A stretch of 64,000 nt of DNA, from contig CANLOU010000004.1 in assembly GCA_947492995.1 (NCBI GenBank), positions 248,001 to 312,000 of the forward strand, given 5' to 3'. The notes beneath the pieces are model-generated. The model had not been told where the DNA came from. It made no database searches and was given only the letters and a program-made list of their open reading frames with translations. The position numbers and the translations under genes are program-made. Of this stretch, positions 1 through 8,200 are shown one piece after another. Source of the DNA: an uncultured Litoreibacter sp. (GTDB taxonomy: Bacteria > Pseudomonadota > Alphaproteobacteria > Rhodobacterales > Rhodobacteraceae). The number at the start of each line of letters is the position of its first letter. Positions within the stretch are counted from its first letter, which is position 1.

Positions 1-620
1 CCTTGATGCTGTCGGGCGTCAGCCATGACCTGCGCACGCCCTTGACGCGCCTGAAACTTGGCCTGTCTATGCAACCCCCTGGCAAGGATGTCGACGCGTT
101 GATGGGCGATGTGGGGGAGATGGAGAACCTCATCACCGCCTTTCTCGATTTCGCCCGCGCCGACGCCACGGAGGAGCTGGAACCCTGCGACCCCGTCCAA
201 TTGGTGCGCGAGATCTGCGACAATGCTGCGCGGGCAGGGCAGGCGGTCGCCCTTGGGACAATGCCCGATGCCGGAGTGGAGATGAAGCTGCGCCCCATGG
301 CGATCAAGCGGGCGCTGGAAAACCTGACCGGCAATGCGGTGCGTTACGGCACCAATGCGCGGATCTCGTTGGAGGTGTTGGAGACAGCGCTGCGGATCAC
401 CGTCGAAGATGACGGCCCCGGCATCCCGGAAGCGAAACGGGAGGAGGCGCTGAAGCCATTCGCGCGCCTTGATGCGTCTCGCAACCAGAACAAGGGCTCA
501 GGTGTGGGTCTTGGTCTCGCCATTGCCGCCGATATTGCCCGCAGCCATGGCGGCTCCTTGCGGCTGGGGGAAAGTGTTGCGTTGGGCGGCCTCAGCGCCG
601 ACCTAGTGTTGCCGCGTTAG
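1..620 (+). CDS. Sensor histidine kinase, C-terminal part (5' end outside window)
   Basis: This is the transmitter half of a membrane histidine kinase of the EnvZ/OmpR-partner type. It would autophosphorylate on histidine and pass the phosphate to a response regulator. The visible 205 residues begin in the H-box (SHDLRTPLTRL, phospho-acceptor His near residue 9). They continue through an N-box (ENLTGNAVRYG), a G1 box (DDGPGIPE) and a G2 box (GVGLGLAIA). All catalytic boxes are intact. The sensor and HAMP regions lie upstream of the window, so the signal cannot be inferred. A cognate regulator is probably also upstream, since nothing downstream resembles one. The family call is firm; the specific name is not given because the sensor domain is missing. 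Confidence 0.9.
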   Translation, partial: LMLSGVSHDLRTPLTRLKLGLSMQPPGKDVDALMGDVGEMENLITAFLDFARADATEELEPCDPVQLVREICDNAARAGQAVALGTMPDAGVEMKLRPMAIKRALENLTGNAVRYGTNARISLEVLETALRITVEDDGPGIPEAKREEALKPFARLDASRNQNKGSGVGLGLAIAADIARSHGGSLRLGESVALGGLSADLVLPR

Positions 621-640
621 ACGCCAATTTTACCCCATGC

Positions 641-669
641 TTGACAGGCCGGCTTCCTTAGGCTGAGGT
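641..669 (+). promoter_or_regulatory. Candidate sigma-70 promoter
   Basis: A perfect -35 TTGACA (641-646) is followed after 17 bases by a weak -10 TGAGGT (664-669). It lies between the kinase stop codon and the small secreted protein gene at 728. The -35 and spacing are good, but the -10 is poor, so this is tentative. Confidence 0.35.
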
Positions 670-727
670 TGGGGCGTGTTGCGCCTCTGGTCATGGTGGC
701 TTGGCGCGTCGGGTTGAGGGGCCTTTT

Positions 728-970
728 ATGAGAAAAATACTGTTATCCAGCGTCGTATCCGTAGCCTTGGCGGGCAGCGTGATTGGTGAGGCACATGCCG
801 GTTCATCGGCACCACCACCACCTGCATCGTCGAGTGGCAATGACGATGGGATCATCGTCGCGGTTGTTGTTCTGGCGTTGGGTGCTTTGATCTTTGGTCA
901 GGGCTTTGGCACGCGCAATCGCAACAAGACGCAGACGCGCACCAAAAAGTCGGCAAACTCTGAGTACTAG
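728..970 (+). CDS. Small secreted or membrane-tethered protein, unknown function
   Basis: This 80-residue protein has an N-terminal signal peptide (MRKILLSSVVSVALAG, likely cut after AHA near residue 25). A low-complexity stretch follows with PPPP and serine runs. A single hydrophobic segment (about residues 42-58, IIVAVVVLALGALIFG) comes next, then a basic tail rich in Arg, Lys and Thr. The ATG at 728 is preferred because it places the signal peptide at the N terminus; the frame is open further upstream to 701. The stop codon overlaps the end of the convergent sterol-desaturase-family gene by four bases. I do not recognise a family. It could be a short inner-membrane protein with a cytoplasmic basic tail. 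Confidence 0.65.
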   Translation: MRKILLSSVVSVALAGSVIGEAHAGSSAPPPPASSSGNDDGIIVAVVVLALGALIFGQGFGTRNRNKTQTRTKKSANSEY

Positions 971-1920
971 TCGCCATCCCTAGAGCGTGGCTCGGTGGTT
1001 CGGGCCGCGCTGAACATGTCCCGGATGGGCACAACGAGGGCTGACACAAGGCTTGTGTGGCGTTGCTCCATTAGCCGGCCGTTGCCGTCTGCCAGCCCGA
1101 CGCCAAATTCCTCGGGCGCGTCGGGGATATAGAGCGAGCCGAACATCCAATCCCAAACCGCGAAATTCTCGCCATAGTTTTTATTGTGGTGACGCGGCTC
1201 AAGCGAGTGGTGTATCTGGTGCTGAGCGGGGGAAATAATCAACCGTTCCCAAAACGGCCCGAAGCTGATCCAGATATGCGAATGACGAAAATTCGCCATC
1301 AGCACGTTCAAAATGAAGAAGAAGCTGTTGACCCCGGCGATCTGCGCGCCGCTGAATTCCGCGCCCAGCAGCCCCAAAAACAGCCCCTGCGCCAACCCAA
1401 AAAACACGCTGGTGGCGGCGGTGACCACGATGTCTGACAGGGGGTGCTGGCGGTAGGCCGTGACAGGCGTCAAAACCTCGGCGCTGTGATGCAGGGAATG
1501 TAGCGGCCAGAGCCAGCGGTTTTCGTGATAGATGCGGTGTACCCAGTACACGATGAAGTCGTTCAGGGTGAAGACCGCCAAGGCGATCAACCAAGGGTTC
1601 GGCGACACGGGCGTAGCGGAGGATTGGCCTGCAACCCAACCAGACACCACAACCGCGATGACCGAGGTCAGCGCAATTTTGTTGAACACGCCAAACAGCG
1701 TCAGCAGGCGCCCCAGCACGAACAGTTTGATGTCCAGCCGGTGCGAGGTATGCGCGTAGATGGATTTTGGCGCGACCCAGGCCCAAAACCCGCCGCCCGT
1801 CCTGCGCAGCCTGTAGATGACATATGCAATCAGCAGGGCGCAAAGCAGGTACTCGGGCGCGATAATGACACCAGCACCAAAAAAGGTCGTATAGATATGT
1901 CCGAAATCCAACCAATCCAT
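967..1920 (-). CDS. Sterol desaturase / fatty acid hydroxylase family membrane protein
   Basis: The product is a 317-residue integral membrane di-iron oxygenase. The histidine clusters of the family are present: HRIYHE, HSLHH, a later HSH, and HQIHHS. These ligate the two irons that activate O2 for hydroxylation or desaturation of a lipid. Several hydrophobic segments in the first 200 residues anchor it in the inner membrane. The length is normal for the family. The substrate cannot be told from sequence; bacterial members act on carotenoids, hopanoids, ornithine lipids or other fatty-acyl lipids. The gene converges on the small secreted protein with overlapping stop codons, so no terminator fits between them. 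Confidence 0.85.
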   Translation of the reverse strand: MDWLDFGHIYTTFFGAGVIIAPEYLLCALLIAYVIYRLRRTGGGFWAWVAPKSIYAHTSHRLDIKLFVLGRLLTLFGVFNKIALTSVIAVVVSGWVAGQSSATPVSPNPWLIALAVFTLNDFIVYWVHRIYHENRWLWPLHSLHHSAEVLTPVTAYRQHPLSDIVVTAATSVFFGLAQGLFLGLLGAEFSGAQIAGVNSFFFILNVLMANFRHSHIWISFGPFWERLIISPAQHQIHHSLEPRHHNKNYGENFAVWDWMFGSLYIPDAPEEFGVGLADGNGRLMEQRHTSLVSALVVPIRDMFSAARTTEPRSRDGD

Positions 1921-1951
1921 AGCGGCAAGTTTAGCCAGCTTGGCGGGAAGA

Positions 1952-2028
1952 TGGTAGGCCCGGCAGGACTTGAACCCGCAACCAAAGCGTTATGAGCGCT
2001 CTGCTCTAACCAGTTGAGCTACAGGCCC
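1952..2028 (-). tRNA. tRNA-Ile2 (anticodon CAT, probably lysidine-modified)
   Basis: The minus strand folds into a 77-base cloverleaf with an encoded CCA (1952-1954) and discriminator A. The acceptor stem is GGGCCTG with CGGGCCT, including two G-T pairs. The anticodon loop CTCATAA gives CAT. CAT can mean initiator Met, elongator Met or Ile2. The acceptor pairing at position 1 excludes an initiator tRNA. The anticodon stem and variable region (CGCTTTGGTTGC) resemble Ile2 genes, where C34 becomes lysidine and the tRNA reads ATA. Elongator Met is the alternative. Confidence 0.8.
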
Positions 2029-2146
2029 CCAATGGTGTGATATGTGGCTACCAGAGCGACGCGTGGCGTCAAGGGCAAAGCCGCGTGTTGAGGCAAGCTG
2101 CGCGCTGGTCTATCACCGGTAACAGTCCCATGAATGAAAGCACCCT

Positions 2147-2605
2147 ATGCACACGGTCTCTTTGTACAAACGTTATATCCTTGTCGCCGCGCTGACGATG
2201 ATTGCTCTCGCGGTTCTGACCTATCTTCTGCAGGTGTTTGCAGGCATCAATTTGGGGTCGGCATCTGGCATCGTGGCGGTGATGGTGCCGGCGATGGATG
2301 CGGGGCAGGCCTATGCGAAGCGGTGGGGCAAGCGGCCCGAGAACGGCTACGCGTGGAAGGTCTCGGGCGTGTTCACGCTGCTCAACGTGGCCGTTAGTGC
2401 GCTGCTGGCGGTTGTGATGTTCGCGGTTCTCAATATTTTCGGAGAGATCTGGGAGCTGCTGGCAAGCGTGAGTTCGCTGACCATGGCGGTTATCACGGCG
2501 GTGCTTTTGGCGATCTATTGGGCGGCTGGCCGGTTTTTCTTCGGCTTTGGGGCCAAGAACCACATCAAGGCGCAGGAACGGCTGGCGGCCAAAAAGGAGC
2601 CATAG
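2147..2605 (+). CDS. Four-helix membrane protein, ABZJ_00895-like
   Basis: This 152-residue protein has about four predicted membrane helices (near residues 9-30, 38-55, 80-105 and 112-132) and a basic C terminus. The central segment with DAGQ followed by GKRPENGYAW resembles the ABZJ_00895 family of small membrane proteins, common in Rhodobacterales and of unknown function. It sits between a tRNA on the other strand and purM, 59 bases upstream of purM, so it could share a transcript with purM. Nothing in the sequence suggests a catalytic role. Confidence 0.75.
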   Translation: MHTVSLYKRYILVAALTMIALAVLTYLLQVFAGINLGSASGIVAVMVPAMDAGQAYAKRWGKRPENGYAWKVSGVFTLLNVAVSALLAVVMFAVLNIFGEIWELLASVSSLTMAVITAVLLAIYWAAGRFFFGFGAKNHIKAQERLAAKKEP

Positions 2606-2664
2606 ACTCCGGCGGGCCTGCTTGTTAGGTCGCTCCTATCATTTTCGCTGCCGGAATTGCTCAC

Positions 2665-3714
2665 ATGACTGACGCCAAGAAGAACGGATTGACCTATGCG
2701 GATGCGGGGGTCGATATCGACGCCGGCAACGCGCTTGTGGACCGCATCAAACCTGCCGCCAAACGGACCAACCGCTCTGGCGTCATGTCTGGCCTTGGCG
2801 GGTTCGGGGCGATGTTTGACCTCAAAGCTGCGGGCTATGACGACCCGATCCTGGTGGGGGCCACCGATGGCGTCGGCACCAAGCTGCGCATCGCAATTGA
2901 CACCGGCAATGTGGACGGGGTGGGCATTGATCTGGTGGCCATGTGCGTCAACGATCTGATTTGCCAGGGCGCCGAGCCGCTGTTCTTTCTGGACTACTTC
3001 GCCACCGGCAAGCTGGAGCTGGACGTGGCCGCGCGGATCATCGAAGGCATTGCGGAGGGCTGCGTGCGCTCCGGCTGTGCGCTGATCGGGGGCGAGACGG
3101 CGGAAATGCCCGGCATGTATCCCGAGGGCGATTTTGACCTTGCAGGCTTTGCCGTTGGCGCGATGGAACGCGGTGCGACGCTGCCCGCAGATGTGGCCGT
3201 GGGCGACGTGCTGCTGGGGCTGGCCTCTGACGGGGTGCATTCCAACGGCTACTCGCTGGTGCGCCGCGTGGTGGACCATTCCGGCCTCGATTGGGCCTCT
3301 GACAGCCCGTTCAGCACTGAGACGCTTGGTGCGGCGTTGCTGACGCCGACGCGGCTTTACGTGAAACAGGCGCTGGCGGCAGTGCGGGCAGGGGGCGTGC
3401 ATGCGCTGGCGCATATCACCGGCGGTGGCCTGACCGAAAACATCCCGCGCGTGTTGCCCGACGGCATGGGCGTGGCGATTGATCTGGGCGCGTGGGACCT
3501 GCCGCCTGTGTTCAAATGGCTGGCAGAGGCGGGCGGCATTGCCGAGGCCGAGATGCTGAAGACCTTCAACTCGGGCATCGGCATGGTGCTGGCCGTGGAC
3601 GCGGGCCAAGCCGACGCGCTGACCGCATTGCTGGAAGAGCAGGGCGAGACCGTCTCCCGCCTGGGCGAGGTCACAGCGACCGAGGGCGTCAGTTACACAG
3701 GCGCGCTGCTTTGA
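2665..3714 (+). CDS. purM: Phosphoribosylformylglycinamidine cyclo-ligase (AIR synthetase)
   Basis: PurM catalyses the fifth step of purine synthesis, closing FGAM to AIR with ATP in the cytoplasm. The 349-residue length is standard. Key motifs are [10 protein letters not shown] (residues 65-74) and [11 protein letters not shown] (near 141-151), both part of the nucleotide and metal site, with [13 protein letters not shown] near 250. It overlaps purN by four bases (TTGA), so the two are translationally coupled. A purM-purN pair is typical of alphaproteobacteria. The other purine genes here, purC, purS and purQ, lie about 10 kb away as a separate cluster. Confidence 0.97.
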   Translation: MTDAKKNGLTYADAGVDIDAGNALVDRIKPAAKRTNRSGVMSGLGGFGAMFDLKAAGYDDPILVGATDGVGTKLRIAIDTGNVDGVGIDLVAMCVNDLICQGAEPLFFLDYFATGKLELDVAARIIEGIAEGCVRSGCALIGGETAEMPGMYPEGDFDLAGFAVGAMERGATLPADVAVGDVLLGLASDGVHSNGYSLVRRVVDHSGLDWASDSPFSTETLGAALLTPTRLYVKQALAAVRAGGVHALAHITGGGLTENIPRVLPDGMGVAIDLGAWDLPPVFKWLAEAGGIAEAEMLKTFNSGIGMVLAVDAGQADALTALLEEQGETVSRLGEVTATEGVSYTGALL

Positions 3715-4298
3715 AAAACGTCGCCATTCTGATTTCGGGTGGCGGGTCCAACATGGTGGCCCTTCTGGACAGTATGGTGGGCGACCATCCCGCGCGGCCC
3801 TGTCTGGTGATGGCCAACAGCGCGGATGCAGGCGGGCTGGCAAAGGCCGAGGCGCGTGGCGTCATAACGGCATGGGTCGATCACAAACCTTACGGGGAGG
3901 ACCGCGCCGCGTTCGAGGCGCAGCTCAACACCCATCTGGAGGCCGCGGGCACTGACATCATCTGCCTTGCAGGCTTCATGCGCATCCTGACGCCGTCCTT
4001 CATGGAGAAGTGGCAGGGCAAGATGCTCAACATCCATCCCTCGCTGCTGCCGAAATACAAAGGGCTCAACACGCATGCCCGCGCGCTGGAGGCGGGCGAC
4101 TCGGAAGCAGGCTGTTCCGTGCATGAGGCCACAGCGGAACTGGATGGCGGGCCAATTCTGGCGCAGGCGCGGGTCGCCATCGCGCCAGAAGACGACGCAG
4201 CAACACTGGCGGCCAAGGTTTTGAAATTGGAACATATTTTGTATCCCGCCACGCTGCGGCGTTTCGCAAGTGGCGACAAAGCCCGGTTGGACATGTGA
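3711..4298 (+). CDS. purN: Phosphoribosylglycinamide formyltransferase 1, TTG start
   Basis: PurN transfers a formyl group from 10-formyl-THF to GAR. The protein is 195 residues and begins [14 protein letters not shown], the normal N terminus of the family. The best start is TTG at 3711, which overlaps the purM stop as TTGA; no ATG lies close by in frame at the right place. Catalytic features are present: the LAGFMRIL and NIHPSLLP blocks (family Asn and His), and the GCSVHEA and LDGGPILAQ region with the catalytic Asp. The frame is open upstream through purM, but that is a shadow of purM. Confidence 0.95.
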   Translation: MKNVAILISGGGSNMVALLDSMVGDHPARPCLVMANSADAGGLAKAEARGVITAWVDHKPYGEDRAAFEAQLNTHLEAAGTDIICLAGFMRILTPSFMEKWQGKMLNIHPSLLPKYKGLNTHARALEAGDSEAGCSVHEATAELDGGPILAQARVAIAPEDDAATLAAKVLKLEHILYPATLRRFASGDKARLDM

Positions 4299-4403
4299 AT
4301 TGACGCTACGTGACGCTGATCCCCTTTCATTTTCTGGCCTATAAGCGTATGACGCCTTGAGCGGGGGCGCCTGACCATAAGAACAAAGAACAACCGGACG
4401 CAT

Positions 4404-5570
4404 ATGAAAACCATCACCACCACGGACGAGCTGGCCGCCTATTGCGCCCATGCTGCAAAATTTGCCTACGTCACTGTCGACACCGAATTCCTGCGCGAAC
4501 GGACTTATTACGCCAAGCTGTGCCTGATCCAACTGGCGGTGGCGGGTGACGATCTGGAAACGGATGCGGTGTTGGTGGACCCGATTGTGGGCGCTGACAT
4601 GTCGATGGAGCCGCTCTACGAGCTGTTCCGCAACCCCGACGTGGTCAAGGTGTTTCATGCCGCGCGTCAGGATCTGGAAATCTTCTACGTCGAGGGCGGG
4701 GTTATCCCCGCGCCGCTGTTTGACACGCAGGTTGCCGCCATGGTGTGCAATTTCGGGGAGCAGGTCGGCTACGAGACGCTGGTGCGCAAAATTGCCAAAT
4801 CCTCGGTCGATAAGTCGTCGCGTTTCACCGACTGGTCGCGCCGACCCCTGTCGGACGCGCAGAAAAATTACGCGCTGGCGGATGTCACCCATCTGCGGGT
4901 GATCTACGAATATCTTGCCAACCGGCTGAAAAGCACCAAGCGGCTGCCATGGGTCGAAGAAGAAATGGCCGTGCTACGCGCGCCAGAGACCTATGTGGTG
5001 AAGCCTGCCAACGCGTGGAAACGGGTGAAAGTGCGCACCAACGCGCCGAAGTTTCTGGCGATTGTGCGCGAGCTGGCGCAGTTCCGCGAAAGCTATGCGC
5101 AAACCAAGAACGTGCCGCGCAGCCGGGTCTATAAGGACGACGCCTTGTTGGAGATGGCCTCGACCAAGCCAAAGGACATCAAGGATTTGGGCAAGTCGCG
5201 GCTTTTGCTGCGCGACGCGCGCAAGGGCGACATTGCCGAAGGCATACTGGCCTCGGTGCAGGCGGGGCTGAATTGCCCGCCCGATGAGATGCCAAAAGTC
5301 GCGCCTGCGCGCGACAAAAGCACCATCAACGCGGCGCTGGCGGATTTGCTGCGGGTGTTGTTGAAGGCAAAAGCCGAAGAGGTCGGGGTGGCGCAAAAGC
5401 TGATTGCGACGGCGTCCGACCTTGATGACATTGCCATGGGCGACCGCGACGGATTGGCCCTGTCGGGGTGGCGCGGAGAGGTGTTTGGCGCAGACGCCTT
5501 GCGGCTGTGCGGCGGCGAAGTGGCGCTGACGGCGGATGGCGATAAGGTCAAAATCATCGACCTGCGATAA
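4404..5570 (+). CDS. rnd: Ribonuclease D
   Basis: This 388-residue DEDD-family 3'-to-5' exoribonuclease trims tRNA and other stable RNA precursors. The exonuclease motifs are visible: VDTEF (about residues 26-30, Exo I), HAARQDLE (about 85-92, Exo II) and NYALADVTHL (about 155, Exo III with the Tyr of the DEDDy type). Two HRDC-like helical regions follow, as in E. coli RNase D. Position and orientation after purMN are common in Rhodobacterales, but the 105-base gap suggests its own promoter. An AT-rich perfect inverted repeat starts 14 bases after the stop codon. Confidence 0.95.
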   Translation: MKTITTTDELAAYCAHAAKFAYVTVDTEFLRERTYYAKLCLIQLAVAGDDLETDAVLVDPIVGADMSMEPLYELFRNPDVVKVFHAARQDLEIFYVEGGVIPAPLFDTQVAAMVCNFGEQVGYETLVRKIAKSSVDKSSRFTDWSRRPLSDAQKNYALADVTHLRVIYEYLANRLKSTKRLPWVEEEMAVLRAPETYVVKPANAWKRVKVRTNAPKFLAIVRELAQFRESYAQTKNVPRSRVYKDDALLEMASTKPKDIKDLGKSRLLLRDARKGDIAEGILASVQAGLNCPPDEMPKVAPARDKSTINAALADLLRVLLKAKAEEVGVAQKLIATASDLDDIAMGDRDGLALSGWRGEVFGADALRLCGGEVALTADGDKVKIIDLR

Positions 5571-5584
5571 GACCGGCGCGGTGG

Positions 5585-5606
5585 AAAATTATTACTTAAT
5601 AATTTT
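5585..5606. repeat. AT-rich perfect inverted repeat between converging genes
   Basis: The arms AAAATTATTA (5585-5594) and TAATAATTTT (5597-5606) are perfect reverse complements around CT. A second small palindrome, CCTTTAAAGG, follows. The element sits between the stop codons of rnd and the convergent lipoprotein gene. It may act as a bidirectional terminator, although it is AT-rich rather than GC-rich. Confidence 0.6.
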
Positions 5607-5621
5607 GGCCCCTTTAAAGGC

Positions 5622-6080
5622 CTAGCGGCGCACGGAGCGTCGGTTGCGCTGACCCACCACTGTGATCGACCGCACGCCTTGCAGGGCAGCATTGCTCAAT
5701 GAGGCCCCGGCGATAATTTCGCGCGACCCGACCGTGCCTGCGATGCGCCGCTCCAGCGGCGGAAGGACGCGGAATTCAAACACCACCTGAGACGGGTCTT
5801 GCGTCTCGACCCGGACCAGCTCTGCGTCCCAGAAGCCCTGAATAGGGGGCACGCCCACAGCGCGCACAATTGCGCCGCCCGGCGTCGGGTCCACCGCAAG
5901 TTCGGTGACCTGTTCGACGAATTGGCGACCGTCATTGGTGGCCGCTTGGGCGTCCACCGCCACCGTCTCTGCCCGGTCGCGGCCAAACCAGTTGAACGGG
6001 TTCAACCGGCTTTCTGACACGCGCCCGCAGGCCGTCATGGTCAGGGTCACGGCCAGAGCGGCCAAAATCGGTTTGGTCAT
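5622..6080 (-). CDS. Putative lipoprotein, unknown function
   Basis: This 152-residue protein starts MTKPILAALAVTLTMTACG, a clear type II signal peptide with the lipobox TMTAC; the mature protein would begin at Cys18. The start at 6080 is chosen over an in-frame ATG 21 bases upstream because it gives the normal short basic N region. The remainder is soluble and has no motif I recognise. It includes the segment NPFNWFGRDRA, which recurs after the lipid anchor in Rhodobacterales lipoproteins. It converges on rnd. An outer- or inner-membrane anchored periplasmic role is inferred. Confidence 0.8.
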   Translation of the reverse strand: MTKPILAALAVTLTMTACGRVSESRLNPFNWFGRDRAETVAVDAQAATNDGRQFVEQVTELAVDPTPGGAIVRAVGVPPIQGFWDAELVRVETQDPSQVVFEFRVLPPLERRIAGTVGSREIIAGASLSNAALQGVRSITVVGQRNRRSVRR

Positions 6081-6235
6081 ACGTGTCACGAGCGGTCTCA
6101 CCTGTTGGCACCTTGTGTCGGCGCTTGATGCGTCATGGGTAGCCTATGGGTGCGAATTTGAAAAGCCAAAGGTGATGGACGCCGCAGCCAGGCGCGTTAT
6201 ATCTGCGCGGGAACACCTGATGCACGAGGCGGGCC

Positions 6236-6643
6236 ATGGCGCAGCAAAAATTTGAAGACATTGTCGAGACGTTCGAGTTTCTCGACGATTGGGAGGACCG
6301 CTACCGCGAAGTGATCGACATGGGCAAGGCCATGCCGCCCCTGGATGACGCGCTGAAGGTGCCTGCGACCAAGGTCGATGGCTGCGCCAGTCAGGTCTGG
6401 CTGCACCCAAACACCGATGGCGGCGTGTTCACCTTTGACGGCGAAAGCGACGCCATGATCGTGCGCGGGCTGATTGCGGTGCTGCATGCCTTATATGCGG
6501 GGCTGCCCGTCGCCGAGGTGGGCAAGGTTGATGCGGGGGCTGAGCTGGGGCGGCTGGGGCTGAATGACCATCTGTCGGCGCAGCGCTCCAATGGGCTGCG
6601 CGCCATGGTGGAGCGCATCAGACACGTGGCGGCTGCTGCCTGA
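6236..6643 (+). CDS. sufE: SufE family Fe-S cluster assembly protein
   Basis: SufE accepts persulfide sulfur from the cysteine desulfurase SufS and hands it to the SUF scaffold. The protein is 135 residues, the usual length. The conserved block VDGCASQVWL contains the acceptor cysteine at about residue 51. The flanking features FEFLDDWEDRY near the N terminus and LGLNDHLSAQRSNG near the C terminus are typical. The gene stands alone, away from any suf operon. A GGATATTT-type 3' motif begins 17 bases after its stop codon. Confidence 0.95.
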   Translation: MAQQKFEDIVETFEFLDDWEDRYREVIDMGKAMPPLDDALKVPATKVDGCASQVWLHPNTDGGVFTFDGESDAMIVRGLIAVLHALYAGLPVAEVGKVDAGAELGRLGLNDHLSAQRSNGLRAMVERIRHVAAAA

Positions 6644-6660
6644 AACCGGCCCTGCGGGGC

Positions 6661-6683
6661 GGATATTTTTGAACATGGGAAGG
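6661..6683 (+). repeat. Dispersed GGATATTT 3'-end motif, copy 1
   Basis: The sequence GGATATTTTTGAACATGG and a following GAAGG lie just after the sufE stop codon. A short GC-rich stem (CCC-TGC-GGG) precedes it. It recurs, with small changes, downstream of purC, dctD and lpd. In every case it is on the coding strand of the preceding gene. Confidence 0.55.
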
Positions 6684-6684
6684 A

Positions 6685-7323
6685 TCAGAGGCGCGCCAGT
6701 GACGTGGCAAGGTCGCCGTAGCCGGTGAAGCGGTATTCGTAGTCGAGGCCAAGCGCATCCGCGCAGGATTTGGCCTTTTCTTGAAGCGCCGCATCTTCGG
6801 TTTGGGCCTGATAGACCAGCTTGGTGTAGTGACCGAAATACATGTCACGCAAGATGGCGGCTTGTTTGGGGTCGCGGTCAAGGCCAAGCGGCTTGGTGAC
6901 GAAGGCCTCAAACTGGCGGACCAGGAAGTCGGTGAGGTAAAACGCGGTCAACTCGCCCTTCGCCTCGAAAACGGCATTGCCTTCGAAGAAGGAATAACAA
7001 TGCGGCCCCTCGACCATCTGCACCCCCATCTCGGCGCAGGCGGCTTGAAGCAGCCCACCGGTGCCGCAATCGGCGTAGACCACAAAAATCTGGGCGTAGG
7101 CGTCGCGGTGCTGTGCGACGGCCTCTCGCACGGCAGGCACGATTTTGTCCGGGGTGTTGTGATAGATCGCTGGCAGGCAGGCCAGTGTCATGTGGTCCCA
7201 CCCGTTGGCGTCTTTGACCGCGATAATCTCGCGCGCCAGCGCCCCGCAGGCCAGCAGTAAGATCTGGCCCTTCCTGTCCGGGGCCAGCCCGTCTTCGGTC
7301 AGCGTCTTGTCGTCAGGGATCAT
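6685..7323 (-). CDS. DUF1638 domain protein
   Basis: This 212-residue protein matches DUF1638 in length and motifs. It has an N-terminal LLACGALAREI, a central VVYADCGTGGLL with a conserved cysteine, and GPHCYSFFEGN. The conserved Cys and His residues suggest a metal or cofactor site, but the function is unproven. DUF1638 genes are often found beside corrinoid methyltransferase genes. Here it is the last gene of a minus-strand run that begins with a corrinoid-binding protein at 10578, fitting that link. Its start overlaps the end of the small membrane protein gene by 11 bases. Confidence 0.85.
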   Translation of the reverse strand: MIPDDKTLTEDGLAPDRKGQILLLACGALAREIIAVKDANGWDHMTLACLPAIYHNTPDKIVPAVREAVAQHRDAYAQIFVVYADCGTGGLLQAACAEMGVQMVEGPHCYSFFEGNAVFEAKGELTAFYLTDFLVRQFEAFVTKPLGLDRDPKQAAILRDMYFGHYTKLVYQAQTEDAALQEKAKSCADALGLDYEYRFTGYGDLATSLARL

Positions 7324-7504
7324 CGCGGTTCAGCCGTTTGTGCAAGGCGCGGATCAACAGGCCCGCCAGCATGGCCAAAGGCAGCATAACGGCCACGCCC
7401 GCGGAGGCCTGGCCCTGAGGTTGCAGCTGCGCGAACAGGAAAACCGTTAATCCGGCGGCGACCAGAACGTAACACAAGATCAGGGCAAGGCGGGTGAAGG
7501 GCAT
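7313..7504 (-). CDS. Small two-helix membrane protein
   Basis: This 63-residue protein has two predicted membrane helices (about residues 5-25 and 33-52), a short loop (PQGQAS) and a basic tail. It starts at the ATG at 7504, 17 bases after the GST stop codon, and overlaps the DUF1638 gene by 11 bases. Translation coupling with both neighbours is likely. I recognise no family. Its support is the tight packing between two real genes and the clean membrane topology. The same frame is open upstream of the ATG, but that region is the end of the GST gene. Confidence 0.7.
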   Translation of the reverse strand: MPFTRLALILCYVLVAAGLTVFLFAQLQPQGQASAGVAVMLPLAMLAGLLIRALHKRLNRDDP

Positions 7505-7521
7505 GGGGGTCTCCTTTCGCC

Positions 7522-8142
7522 CTATATATGCATCGCCAACGCGGTTTCCACCGAGGGCCGCGCTGACATCATGTCGAGGAAGGCGTCGAGCCGGGGGAAG
7601 GCGGACATATCCGCCCCGTCGCCCGCGAACCAACGGGCGATCGTGAATAGGTAAATGTCGGCATTGGAGAAAGCGTCGCCCAGAACATAGGGCCCTGCGA
7701 GGTAGTCGCGTTCGACCAGGGCCGCATTCTCGGTGATGTTTTGCGCCACCTTGGCTTGCATGGCGGGGTAGGTGGTGGGGTCGTCCGACCAGCGATGCCC
7801 GCGCATCTTGTGGGCGTGGTTGATATGCACGGTGGCGGCAAGGAACAAGAAGAGCTCCTCCATCTTGGCGCGGGTCCAGATGTCGTCGGGCGTCAGACCG
7901 GCGGCGGGGTGCAGGGCCGAGATGTAGTTCAGCATGGCGGCCGTTTCCGTCAGGACGCCATTGGGTGTTTCCAAAGCGGGCACGCGGCCCTTTGGGTTGA
8001 CGGCGAGATAGTCGGGCTTGGTTTGGGCCGCAGATGCAAAATCCACCCAGACCAGATCAAATGTCGCGCCAGCCTCGATCAACGCGATATGGGGGGCCAG
8101 GGCGACGGTGCCTTTGGCCAGATGCAGGCGAAGATCGGACAT
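7522..8142 (-). CDS. Glutathione S-transferase family protein
   Basis: The product is 206 residues with a thioredoxin-like N-terminal domain (about 1-78) and an all-helical C-terminal domain (about 85-200). The NPKGRVPALETPNGVLTETA segment carries the cis-proline (VPAL) and the Glu-Thr pair that bind the glutathione gamma-glutamyl group. A C-terminal LAGPYVLGDAFSNADIYLF matches the helix-capping motif of the family. The substrate is not predictable. It lies in a minus-strand run with an unknown membrane protein upstream (58-base gap) and a small membrane protein downstream (17-base gap). Confidence 0.9.
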   Translation of the reverse strand: MSDLRLHLAKGTVALAPHIALIEAGATFDLVWVDFASAAQTKPDYLAVNPKGRVPALETPNGVLTETAAMLNYISALHPAAGLTPDDIWTRAKMEELFLFLAATVHINHAHKMRGHRWSDDPTTYPAMQAKVAQNITENAALVERDYLAGPYVLGDAFSNADIYLFTIARWFAGDGADMSAFPRLDAFLDMMSARPSVETALAMHI

Positions 8143-8200
8143 GGGGTGGGCCTTTTTTCGGTCAACTCAAGCGGACTGCACCATGCCTGCCGCCGCGCGT

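Noticed and set aside
1952-2028. The CAT-anticodon tRNA as initiator tRNA-Met
   Set aside because: The first acceptor pair is G with T, not the mismatch expected for an initiator, and the anticodon stem lacks the three G-C pairs typical of initiators.
2515-3843. A 442-residue open frame antisense to purM
   Set aside because: Overlaps purM, the start of purN and the preceding gene. Composition is typical of GC-rich antisense shadows.
4381-4391. GAACAAAGAAC upstream of rnd as a LexA box
   Set aside because: The repeat spacing is three, not seven bases, so it does not fit the alphaproteobacterial operator.
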